In this document: piece after piece, positions 14,522 to 21,931 of the stretch | How positions within the stretch are numbered: position 1 is the first letter of the stretch | Layout: the number at the start of each line of letters is the position of its first letter | NCBI GenBank assembly: GCA_937876395.1 | Contig: CALEIM010000003.1 | Location: forward strand, 1 to 28,611 | Source: an uncultured Wenzhouxiangella sp. | GTDB lineage: Bacteria > Pseudomonadota > Gammaproteobacteria > Xanthomonadales > Wenzhouxiangellaceae | Length of the DNA stretch: 28,611 nt | Reading direction: 5' to 3' | Made by a program: the position numbers and the translations under genes | The notes under the pieces: generated by a model | What the model was told of the DNA's origin: nothing | Databases searched by the model: none | The model's input: only the letters and a program-made list of their open reading frames with translations

Positions 14522-16666
14522 TCAGAATTTTCCGTAGTAGCCTTCTTTCAGGGCATCAAACAAGTTGGCCGCCGTGTGCATTTCACCGTCGTATTCAACC
14601 TCTTCATTGCCCTTGAGCTCTACGCTGCTTCCATCTTCAAGTTCAAATACATAGGTGGTTGATTCCAGATCTTTTTCGGTCACCAGCACACCCTGGAACG
14701 CCTGCGGATTGAAGCGGAACGTGGTGCATCCCTTGAGGCCCTGCTCCCAGGCGAACAGGTAGATGTTCTTGAAATCCTCGTAGGGAAAATCGGGCGGTAC
14801 GTTGGCCGTTTTCGAAATCGACGAGTCAATCCATTTCTGCGCTGCGGCCTGAATGGCGACGTGCTCGATGGGCGTGATCGACTCGGCGGTAACAAAGTAC
14901 TCCGGCAGCTGCTCTGCGGCGATCTCCGAGTACGGCATCGCATCGGGGTTGACCAGGGTGCGGTAAGCCAGCAGCTCGTAGGAATAGACGCTGACTTTCT
15001 CCTTGCTTTTACGCCCTTCGCGAATGACGTTGCGATTGTAGTGATGGGCAAAGCTTGGCTCGATGCCGTTGGACGCATTGTTGGCCAGGGAGAGCGAAAT
15101 GGTGCCGGTTGGCGCGATCGAACTGTGGTGGGTGAAACGCGCACCCGACTCGGCAAGTTGTTCGACGAGCTCGGGTGCGACTTCGGCCACTCGCTGCATG
15201 TAGCGGCTGTAGCGCGCGTGCAGAACGCGGCCCGGCAGGCGGTCGCCGGGGCGATGGCCGTCGCGCTCCATTTCCGGGCGTTTGCGCAGCATTTCAGCGG
15301 TGACCTCGAACTGTTCGTCCATGATCGGCGCCGCGCCCTTCTCCGCAGCCAGTTCAAGCCCGACCTGCCAGCCGGCAACGGCCATCTCGCGTGACACGCG
15401 TTCGGTAAATTCCAGCGAGTTCTTGTGGCCGTATCGCATTCGCAGCATGGTCAGGGCCGAACCCAGGCCGAGAAAGCCCATGCCGTGACGGCGTTTGCGC
15501 AGAATCTCCTGGCGCTGTTTCTCAAGCGGTAGACCGTTGATCTCGACGACGTTGTCGAGCATGCGCGTGAAGATCATTACCGTGCGCCGATACTCATCCC
15601 AGTTGAAGCGCGCGTTTTCAGTAAACGGCTCCTCGACAAAGCGGGTGAGATTGACCGAACCGAGCAGGCAGGCACCGTAGGGTGGAAGTGGCTGCTCGCC
15701 GCATGGATTGGTCGCTCGAATGTCTTCACACCACCAGTTGTTGTTCTGGTCGTTGATTCGATCAACCAGCACGAAACCGGGTTCGGCATAGTCGTAGGTG
15801 GAGGTCATGATCATGTTCCACAAACGCCTGGCCTGCACCTTGTTGTAGATTTTGCAGGCCACCAGGCCCACATCGTTGCTGACGTAGCCTTCGGTGATTG
15901 GCCACTCGCGCCACAGCACCTGTTCGGGATCGTCCAGGTCGATTTCTCCGACTTCGCTTTCCAGCACCGGGAAGACCAGCGGCCAGTCCGCGTCGTTGAC
16001 CACCGCGCGCACGAAGTCATCGGTGATCAGCAGCGAGCAGTTGAATTGCCGCAGGGCGCCGTCTTCGCGCTTGGCGCGGATAAAGTCCATCACGTCTGGA
16101 TGCGAGACGTCAAAGGTCGCCATCTGCGCGCCGCGTCGGCCGCCGGCCGAGGACACGGTAAAGCACATCTTGTCGTAGATGTCCATGAATGACATCGGCC
16201 CGGAGGTGTAGGCGCCCGCCCCGGATACATAGGCCCCCTTGGGCCGGAGCGTGGAGAACTCATAGCCGATGCCGCAGCCTGCCTTGAGCGTCAGGCCCGC
16301 CTCGTGGACTTTGCCCAGGATGTCATTCATCGAGTCCTTGATCGTGCCCGAAACCGTGCAGTTGATCGTGGACGTGGCCGGCTTGTGGGCGCGCGCACCG
16401 GCATTGGAAGTAATCCGCCCGGCCGGAATCGCGCCGCGTCGGAGTGCCCACAGAAATTCACGGTACCAGTGCTGGCGCTGGTCGTCGCCCTCCTCCACTT
16501 CTGCCAGCGCACGGGCGACCCGCTTGTAGGTGTCGTCCATCTCCTGATCGATAATTTCCCCCGTTTTAGACTTGAGACGATACTTCTTGTCCCAGATGTC
16601 CAGCGACGCTTCCTGGAATGCGATATCCGGAAGCGCAGCGGTCAAAGCCTCTGCCGAAACGCTCAT
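14522..16666 (-). CDS. nrdJa: Adenosylcobalamin-dependent ribonucleotide reductase, catalytic subunit (NrdJa)
   Basis: 714 residues. It reduces ribonucleotides to deoxyribonucleotides using a B12-derived radical, so needs no oxygen. Active-site features: a reducible Cys103 in STINCTVSG, and the NPCGEQPLPPYGACLLGSVNL block holding Asn320, the thiyl-radical Cys322 and Glu324. A glycine-rich phosphate-binding region (APTGTISLSLANNASNGIEPSF) lies in the C-terminal half. The N-terminus (LDIWDKKYRLKSKTGEIIDQEMDDTYKRVA) is typical of Pseudomonas-type NrdJa. The ATG at 16666 has AGAGG at a good distance. The C-terminal part of the single-chain enzyme is supplied by nrdJb. Two NrdR-like boxes lie upstream. 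Confidence 0.95.
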   Translation of the reverse strand: MSVSAEALTAALPDIAFQEASLDIWDKKYRLKSKTGEIIDQEMDDTYKRVARALAEVEEGDDQRQHWYREFLWALRRGAIPAGRITSNAGARAHKPATSTINCTVSGTIKDSMNDILGKVHEAGLTLKAGCGIGYEFSTLRPKGAYVSGAGAYTSGPMSFMDIYDKMCFTVSSAGGRRGAQMATFDVSHPDVMDFIRAKREDGALRQFNCSLLITDDFVRAVVNDADWPLVFPVLESEVGEIDLDDPEQVLWREWPITEGYVSNDVGLVACKIYNKVQARRLWNMIMTSTYDYAEPGFVLVDRINDQNNNWWCEDIRATNPCGEQPLPPYGACLLGSVNLTRFVEEPFTENARFNWDEYRRTVMIFTRMLDNVVEINGLPLEKQRQEILRKRRHGMGFLGLGSALTMLRMRYGHKNSLEFTERVSREMAVAGWQVGLELAAEKGAAPIMDEQFEVTAEMLRKRPEMERDGHRPGDRLPGRVLHARYSRYMQRVAEVAPELVEQLAESGARFTHHSSIAPTGTISLSLANNASNGIEPSFAHHYNRNVIREGRKSKEKVSVYSYELLAYRTLVNPDAMPYSEIAAEQLPEYFVTAESITPIEHVAIQAAAQKWIDSSISKTANVPPDFPYEDFKNIYLFAWEQGLKGCTTFRFNPQAFQGVLVTEKDLESTTYVFELEDGSSVELKGNEEVEYDGEMHTAANLFDALKEGYYGKF

Positions 16667-16688
16667 TTCGCAACCTCTTGATTATTAT

Positions 16689-16719
16689 CTGTTAGTGCTG
16701 TTTATGCACAGACTGTCAA
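16689..16719 (-). promoter_or_regulatory. Candidate nrdJa promoter
   Basis: A consensus -35 TTGACA is read on the minus strand at 16719-16714. The best -10 candidates are weak: TAACAG (16694-16689, 19-bp spacer) or ACTAAC at 17 bp. The predicted start would leave a short leader of about 15 nt. The NrdR-like boxes lie just upstream. Confidence 0.4.
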
Positions 16720-16728
16720 CTGCGCTAT

Positions 16729-16776
16729 CCACAATCTGTTGTGCCCATCCTGCAGTTGCGGCACAAGATGTTGTGC
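16729..16776 (-). promoter_or_regulatory. Pair of NrdR-box-like operators
   Basis: CACAATCTGTTGTG (16730-16743) and CACAAGATGTTGTG (16762-16775) both fit the CACwA-N4-wGTG core of NrdR boxes. They are spaced 32 bp apart, start to start, about three helical turns, which is the usual arrangement for cooperative NrdR binding. The second is a 7+7 bp perfect palindrome (GGCACAA/TTGTGCC). Their position upstream of a ribonucleotide reductase operon supports the assignment. Confidence 0.75.
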
Positions 16777-16965
16777 CAGTACGTCTACCTTACGTCTTTC
16801 GGCGCGGCGTTTCAAGCCGGCCGAAACCCGGCCGATGAATGGCCCAAATCGACGACGCCGGGAAAGGCCCGCGGATACGGGCTTTGGACCCGGGATTGCC
16901 GGGTTGGTCGCTGAAAAAAAAGGAAATGAAATGTTCCGTCCCGGAATCGGGTCCGGCTGGCCGAG

Positions 16966-17970
16966 CTAGTCCGTCTCGCGCTTCAGGCCACGTTCCATCA
17001 ACACCTGGACACCCTTTCTGGCGTTCCAGCCGCGATAGATGATGCCGTGAACCTGCTCGGAAATCGGCATTTCCACGCCGGTTCGTTCGGCCAGGCGCAT
17101 GACTTCCTCGGCGGTCTTGACGCCCTCGACGACCTGGCCAATCTCGGCAACCGCCTCTTCGGTGCGGTACCCCTGCCCCAGGGCCAGGCCGAGACGACGG
17201 TTGCGCGACAGGTCGCCGGTACAGGTCAGTACCAGATCGCCGATGCCGGCCAGGCCCATCAGGGTGTGGTCATCGGCATTCATCGCCCGTCCCAGCCGCA
17301 TCATTTCGGCCAGGCCGCGGGTGATCAGTGCGGCCCGGGCATTAAGCCCCAGGCCCAGCCCGTCGGCCATGCCGCAAGCGACCGCCAGCACGTTCTTGAT
17401 CGACCCCCCCAGCGCGGCGCCGATCAGATCGGAGGTGTAATAGGCGCGGAAGCTCTCGCCGTGCAGCAGTTCGGCAAAGGCGTGCCCGAAATCTGGCTGG
17501 CTGGCCGCGACTGTGACCGCTGTCGGCAGGCCGTCGGCCACTTCGCGGGCAAAGGATGGACCGGTTACCAGGGCCAGCGGAATGTCGGCGCCGAGGCGCT
17601 CTTCGGCCAACTCGTGGAGCATCCGACCGGTCCCCGGCTCGAAACCCTTGCTCGCCCAGGCCAGGCCGGTGGCGGGCGTGATAAAAGGCATCAGGCGATC
17701 AAGGCTGTCGGCGAAGGCGTGGCTGGGTGTGACAATAAGGAAGCGCTCGGCGTCGCGGCACAGTGCGTCCAGATCGCTGCTGCAGCGCAGATTGTCCGGC
17801 AGCGGATTGTCCGGCAGGTAGCGCCGGTTGACGCGCTCACGCTCAATCGCTTCGGCCTGCTCGGCATCACGCGCCCACAGGCGCACATCATGACCCTTGC
17901 GGGCCAGTTGCATGCCCAGCGCCGTTCCCCAGGAGCCGGCGCCGAGCACGGTGATGCGGGTCGTTGCCAT
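16966..17970 (-). CDS. gpsA: Glycerol-3-phosphate dehydrogenase [NAD(P)+]
   Basis: 334 residues from the ATG at 17970 (MATTRITVLGAGSWGTALG); the longer frame to 18141 overlaps secB and is rejected. Cytoplasmic enzyme reducing dihydroxyacetone phosphate to sn-glycerol-3-phosphate, the backbone for phospholipids. The Rossmann GxGxxG is Gly10-Ala-Gly-Ser-Trp-Gly15. VTGPSFAREVADGLPTAVTVA, then ALGGSIKNVLAVACGMADGLGLG with the catalytic Lys, and GLAGIGDLVLTCTGDLSRNRRLG with substrate-binding residues are all intact. It lies 14 nt after secB on the same strand, the classic secB-gpsA pairing. Confidence 0.96.
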   Translation of the reverse strand: MATTRITVLGAGSWGTALGMQLARKGHDVRLWARDAEQAEAIERERVNRRYLPDNPLPDNLRCSSDLDALCRDAERFLIVTPSHAFADSLDRLMPFITPATGLAWASKGFEPGTGRMLHELAEERLGADIPLALVTGPSFAREVADGLPTAVTVAASQPDFGHAFAELLHGESFRAYYTSDLIGAALGGSIKNVLAVACGMADGLGLGLNARAALITRGLAEMMRLGRAMNADDHTLMGLAGIGDLVLTCTGDLSRNRRLGLALGQGYRTEEAVAEIGQVVEGVKTAEEVMRLAERTGVEMPISEQVHGIIYRGWNARKGVQVLMERGLKRETD

Positions 17971-17984
17971 CAGCGGTTCCAGCC

Positions 17985-18488
17985 CTACTGAACCGGCGGC
18001 TGGCCGTTTTCGCCCTGGGCCTGCTGCTGTTTTTGGGCTTCTTCCAGGCGCTGGCGGTAGACGGACTCGAAGTTGACCGGCTGCAGCGGCGGCAGGAAAA
18101 ATCCGCCGGCGGTGACCAGGTTGCCGATCTGCGCGCGACAATACGGGAACAGTACGTTGGGGGCCAGCACATTGATCACGTATGGGAGCTGACGCTCGTC
18201 GAATCCAAGCAGCTGGAAGAAGCCGCCGAACTGCACTTCACACAGAAAGGCCGTGGTATCGCCCTGCTTGGAAGTCACGGTCACCGAAAGCACGATCTGG
18301 TAGCGATCATCGGAAAGCTTGTCCGTACGCTGCGACAGGTTGAGGCTGATATCAGGCTCACCGCCCTGCTGGTCCAGCTCCATTACATTGGGTGCCTCGA
18401 AGGACGCATCCTTGAGGTAGACATGCTGGACGACCATCTGTGCATCCTGGCCGGGGGCCGTTGCGCCTTGCTGATTTTCTTCTGCCAT
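17985..18488 (-). CDS. secB: Protein-export chaperone SecB
   Basis: 167 residues. Tetrameric cytosolic chaperone that keeps secretory preproteins unfolded and delivers them to SecA. Signatures: VVQHVYLKDASFEAPNV near the N-terminus, the NLSQRTDKLSDDRYQIVLSVTV strand region, then CEVQFGGFFQLLGFDERQLPYVINVLAPNVLFPYCRAQIGNLVTAGGF, and a Gln-rich, disordered C-terminal tail (QKQQQAQGENGQPP). The C-terminal tail is longer than in E. coli SecB (155 residues). It lies between the rhodanese and gpsA. Confidence 0.96.
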   Translation of the reverse strand: MAEENQQGATAPGQDAQMVVQHVYLKDASFEAPNVMELDQQGGEPDISLNLSQRTDKLSDDRYQIVLSVTVTSKQGDTTAFLCEVQFGGFFQLLGFDERQLPYVINVLAPNVLFPYCRAQIGNLVTAGGFFLPPLQPVNFESVYRQRLEEAQKQQQAQGENGQPPVQ

Positions 18489-18530
18489 GAGTTCTGGATA
18501 TCCTTTGGAAAGTATTGAAAAATCAAATAA

Positions 18531-19019
18531 TCAGGACACTTTCTTGTCCTTCTTGCGGCCTTTTTTCTTGCCGTCGCCGCTGTTTGCGGCACCCTTGTGC
18601 CGGGTCACCGGCTGTTGATCGCTGATCCACTGGGTCAGCCCGCCGGTCAGGACATGAACCCTGGTGAAGCCGAGCTTGACCAGGCGAGCAGCCATCTGCG
18701 GTGCGACCTGGTTGTTGCGACAGTACACCAGCACCGGTCGTTCGCGATCTTTGAGCAACTGCTGATTGCCAGCCTCAATTCGCGACGGCGGCATGTGCTG
18801 GGCACCGCGAATATGCGCGTTGGCGTAATCCGTGCTGTTGGAAACATCGAGTATCAGCGGATCTTCACGGTTAAGGAGCTGGACGGCCTCCAGGCTGCCA
18901 AGCTCGCGCCACTGGCGCATCATGCGGCTGATCTCGTACCCGATCAGGACCAGAATGGCCAGCCCCAGGGCGCCGGTAAGCAGCGGATGGTTACCGATGA
19001 ATTCTAAAATGCGGTCCAT
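18531..19019 (-). CDS. Membrane-anchored rhodanese-domain protein (YibN-like)
   Basis: 162 residues from the ATG at 19019 (MDRILEFIGNHPLL), eight codons inside the longer frame. An N-terminal transmembrane helix (~11-29) anchors a single rhodanese domain. The domain contains LILDVSNSTDYANAHIRGAQHMPPS and the active-site loop VYCRNNQ with Cys100, so sulfur transfer is possible. The C-terminus is an extremely Lys-rich tail (DGKKKGRKKDKK). Position before secB-gpsA corresponds to E. coli yibN, but grxC, which lies between yibN and secB in E. coli, is absent here. It is divergent from gpmI. Confidence 0.9.
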   Translation of the reverse strand: MDRILEFIGNHPLLTGALGLAILVLIGYEISRMMRQWRELGSLEAVQLLNREDPLILDVSNSTDYANAHIRGAQHMPPSRIEAGNQQLLKDRERPVLVYCRNNQVAPQMAARLVKLGFTRVHVLTGGLTQWISDQQPVTRHKGAANSGDGKKKGRKKDKKVS

Positions 19020-19141
19020 GAGCGGTGATGCAAAATGGGTCAAAGCCGCCCATTATATCCGCGATATGGCCGGTCGTTGCCAGCGGTGTCATCAACAACT
19101 CAGCCCGTCTCCCGGAGTAATGCCTCCCCACCTTGCCTGTA

Positions 19142-19150
19142 TGGGATAAT
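19142..19150 (+). promoter_or_regulatory. Candidate gpmI promoter (extended -10)
   Basis: TGGGATAAT is an extended -10 with GATAAT 5/6 to consensus, 38 bp upstream of the gpmI ATG in the divergent gap with the rhodanese gene. No clear -35 is present at the right distance. Confidence 0.45.
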
Positions 19151-19187
19151 CGACGTTTCGCAGTCACCGTAGACCTGATTCCCGCTG

Positions 19188-20717
19188 ATGTCCCGTTCCA
19201 GACCCATTCTGCTGCTGATTCTTGATGGTTGGGGCGAGCGTGAGCCCGCTGCCGACAATGCGATTTCCTGCGCGCACACACCGCACTGGCAGCGGCTTCG
19301 GGCCGGGTATCCGCACAGTCAACTGGTGACTTCCGGTGTAGCGGTTGGTCTGCCGGCCGGGCAGATGGGCAACTCGGAAGTTGGCCACATGAATCTTGGC
19401 GCCGGGCGGATCGTCTACCAGGAGCTGACCCGCATCGGCCAGGCGATAGACAGCGGCGAGTTTGATCTGAATCCAGCCTTGAACCGTGCCATTGAGCAGG
19501 TTCGCAACAGTGGCGGCTGTCTGCATCTGTTGGGTCTGCTTTCGCCGGGCGGCGTGCACAGCCACGAGGATCACCTGCTTGCGACGCTGCGCCTGGCGAT
19601 TGAGCGCGGTGCCGCGGAAATCGCTGTCCACGCCTTTCTTGACGGGCGTGATGTGGCGCCGCGCAGCGCCGCGGCGTCGCTTGGCCGTCTCGAACAGGCG
19701 GTGAGCGATGTTGACCAGGCGCAGATTGCCAGCCTGTCGGGTCGATTCTATGCCATGGACCGCGATCAGCGCTGGGAGCGCACCGAACGCGCCTGGCAGG
19801 CCATCGTCGAAGCGAGCGCCGAACAGTGCGCTGATACGGCTTCAGCGGGGCTTGAGGCGGCCTATGCGCGCGGTGAGAACGATGAGTTTGTTCAGCCGAC
19901 CTTGATCGGTTCGGGGCGGCGGATTGAAGATGGCGATGCCGTCATTTTCATCAATTTTCGCGCCGATCGGGCTCGTCAGCTCAGCCGCGCGTTCGTCGAG
20001 CCGGGGTTTGCCGGTTTCAGCCTGCGTCGGCCGAGCCTCGCCGCGTTTGTCACGATGACGCGCTACCTTGATGATCTGCCGGCCGAGGTGGCCTTTGAGC
20101 CGGAACGCTTCGACGGCCTGCTCGGCGCTGAGGTTTCAGCGGCCGGCTACCGGCAGCTTCGCATTGCGGAAACTGAAAAATACGCCCACGTCACCTATTT
20201 TTTCAACGGCGGCGAGGAGCAGGTTTTTGCCGGTGAAGACCGCAAGCTGATTCCATCGCCCAAGGTGGCTACCTATGATCTTCAGCCGGAAATGAGCGCG
20301 CCGGAGCTGAGCCGTGAACTGGTCGCCGCAATCGGCAGCGGTGTCTATGATCTGATCGTGTGCAATATTGCCAATCCGGACATGGTTGGCCACAGCGGGC
20401 GCCTTGATGCGGCCGTGGCGGCGGTTGAGGCCACCGACCGGGTGCTTGGCGAAGTTTTGCCGGCACTCGAACGGGCCGGTGGTGAGGCGCTGATCACCGC
20501 CGATCACGGCAATGTCGAACAGATGAATGATCCGGTGACCGGCCAGGCGCACACGTCGCATACCACCAATCCGGTGCCGCTGGTCTATTTCGGTCCGCGC
20601 GATATTTCGCTGGCCGACGGAGGCAGTCTGCGCGACATCGCACCCACCCTGCTTGAACTGCTCGAACTGCCCTGCCCTGCGGTGATGACCGGTCGTTCGC
20701 TGCTCCAGCGCCGCTGA
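19188..20717 (+). CDS. gpmI: 2,3-bisphosphoglycerate-independent phosphoglycerate mutase
   Basis: 509 residues, full length. Mn-dependent glycolytic enzyme interconverting 3- and 2-phosphoglycerate. It belongs to the alkaline phosphatase superfamily: metal ligands start at ILDGWGERE (Asp13) and the phosphoserine nucleophile is Ser63 in GQMGNSEVGHMNLGAGR. Further signatures: HSHEDHLLA, FLDGRDVAPRSA, FINFRADRARQLSRAF, EKYAHVTYFFNGGEE, NPDMVGHSGRLDAA and ITADHGNVEQM. No strong Shine-Dalgarno precedes the ATG. envC follows 6 nt after the stop, the same pairing as in E. coli. Confidence 0.97.
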   Translation: MSRSRPILLLILDGWGEREPAADNAISCAHTPHWQRLRAGYPHSQLVTSGVAVGLPAGQMGNSEVGHMNLGAGRIVYQELTRIGQAIDSGEFDLNPALNRAIEQVRNSGGCLHLLGLLSPGGVHSHEDHLLATLRLAIERGAAEIAVHAFLDGRDVAPRSAAASLGRLEQAVSDVDQAQIASLSGRFYAMDRDQRWERTERAWQAIVEASAEQCADTASAGLEAAYARGENDEFVQPTLIGSGRRIEDGDAVIFINFRADRARQLSRAFVEPGFAGFSLRRPSLAAFVTMTRYLDDLPAEVAFEPERFDGLLGAEVSAAGYRQLRIAETEKYAHVTYFFNGGEEQVFAGEDRKLIPSPKVATYDLQPEMSAPELSRELVAAIGSGVYDLIVCNIANPDMVGHSGRLDAAVAAVEATDRVLGEVLPALERAGGEALITADHGNVEQMNDPVTGQAHTSHTTNPVPLVYFGPRDISLADGGSLRDIAPTLLELLELPCPAVMTGRSLLQRR

Positions 20718-20723
20718 CCGAAG

Positions 20724-21872
20724 ATGGCGCAGGCGCGATCGACGCCGGGCTTGCTTGGGGTGCTGCTGTGCTTCAGCGCTCTGAGCGTATGGGCCGCGAG
20801 CGATCGTGAAGGCATTGAATCCCGGCTGGCTGAAGTCCGCAGCGAGATTGCCGGCCTTCAACACGATATTGACCACAACCTCGGCCAGCGCGACAGCCTG
20901 CTCAGCGCCCTGGCCGAGGCTGAGCGCAGTGTCGGACAGGCGCGTCGCGCCCAGGCGCTAGCCGATCAGCGTCTGACGGAGGTGCGAGAGCAGATCGGCG
21001 GGCTCGAAACCCGGCAAAAGGCGCTCGAATCCGAGGTATCTGAACACGCTGCCGAGCTGGCCCGGCATCTGGCAACGGCCTATCGTCAGGGCACGCCGTC
21101 GCGTCTGAAGACCTTGCTCAATCAGGATGATCCACGGCGCCTGTCACGGCGTATGGCCTATCACGGCTATCTCAGCCGGGCACGGCTGGCGATTATAGAA
21201 GAGCTGTTTGCCACGGTCGAAGAACTGGCCGCGACCCATCGACGCCTGGCTGACGAGGCCGCGCAGCAGGCTGAACTGCTTGAGCAGCACCGCCTGGAAA
21301 CCCGGCGCCTGGAATCGGCCATGGCTGAGCGGGCCGCGGCGCTGAGCGCGCTGGACCAGCGCCTGTTAACGGACCGTGAGCGCCTCGCCCGGCTGGAGGT
21401 TGACGCCGAAGACCTTGCCCGCCTGCTCGACGAGCTTGCCGGTCTGCTCGCCGACGTGCCGCCGGACGTGGCGATCCCGGCCTTTGCCGAACTTCGCGGT
21501 GAGCTGCCGCTGCCGGTCGATGGGCGTCTTGTGTACGCTTATGGCCAGCAGCGAAGCGCTGAACTGGAATGGACCGGCTGGATGTTTTCGGTGGCCGAAG
21601 GAACACCGGTCAGCGCCATTGCTCACGGCCGCGTTGCTTACGCTGACTGGCTGCGCGGCTACGGCCTGCTGCTGATTATTGATCACGGCGACGGCTACAT
21701 GAGCCTGTATGCCCACAACGAGGCGCTGATGCGCGATGTCGGCGACTGGGTTGCGCCGGGTGAGCGGATTGCCCTGACCGGAAAATCCGGCGGGGTCGGC
21801 TCGGCCAGTCTCTACTTCGAGCTGCGCCAGGACGGCCGGCCGGTTGATCCGGCCGGCTGGCTGGTTCGATAG
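20724..21872 (+). CDS. envC: EnvC-type murein hydrolase activator
   Basis: 382 residues. A signal peptide (cleavage likely after ~residue 25, SVWA-AS) is followed by a long coiled coil (~28-245) and a C-terminal LytM/M23 fold. The metal site is degenerate: the HxxxD position reads WTGWMF, and the last motif is LYFELR and not HxH-type, leaving only isolated His residues (DHGDG, YAHN). This is as in E. coli EnvC, which has no hydrolase activity and instead activates AmiA/AmiB amidases during daughter-cell separation. The YADWLRGYGLLLIIDHGDGYMSLYAHN stretch closely resembles the EnvC pattern. It lies 6 nt after gpmI, with E. coli-like synteny. Confidence 0.92.
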   Translation: MAQARSTPGLLGVLLCFSALSVWAASDREGIESRLAEVRSEIAGLQHDIDHNLGQRDSLLSALAEAERSVGQARRAQALADQRLTEVREQIGGLETRQKALESEVSEHAAELARHLATAYRQGTPSRLKTLLNQDDPRRLSRRMAYHGYLSRARLAIIEELFATVEELAATHRRLADEAAQQAELLEQHRLETRRLESAMAERAAALSALDQRLLTDRERLARLEVDAEDLARLLDELAGLLADVPPDVAIPAFAELRGELPLPVDGRLVYAYGQQRSAELEWTGWMFSVAEGTPVSAIAHGRVAYADWLRGYGLLLIIDHGDGYMSLYAHNEALMRDVGDWVAPGERIALTGKSGGVGSASLYFELRQDGRPVDPAGWLVR

Positions 21873-21882
21873 TCCGATCGAG

Positions 21883-21913
21883 AAAAAGGGGCACCGATTG
21901 ACTGATGCCCCTT
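21883..21913 (-). terminator. Intrinsic terminator of the AbgT-family gene
   Basis: AAGGGGCA (21886-21893) and TGCCCCTT (21906-21913) form an 8-bp perfect stem with a 12-nt loop. On the minus strand the stem runs into TTTTTC, giving a Rho-independent terminator 18 bp after the transporter stop. The plus-strand side lacks a T-run, so envC is not efficiently terminated by it. Confidence 0.85.
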
Positions 21914-21931
21914 GAAGCAGCCCGCTGTTGA

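Noticed and set aside
14298..14522. 74-codon minus-strand frame bridging nrdJa and nrdJb, containing a duplicated 15-residue peptide
   Set aside because: The duplicated peptide is simply the translated palindromic repeat; the frame also overlaps the nrdJb start and has no start signal.
17047..17991. 314-codon open frame on the plus strand opposite gpsA
   Set aside because: It mirrors the gpsA coding sequence and has no recognisable protein features.
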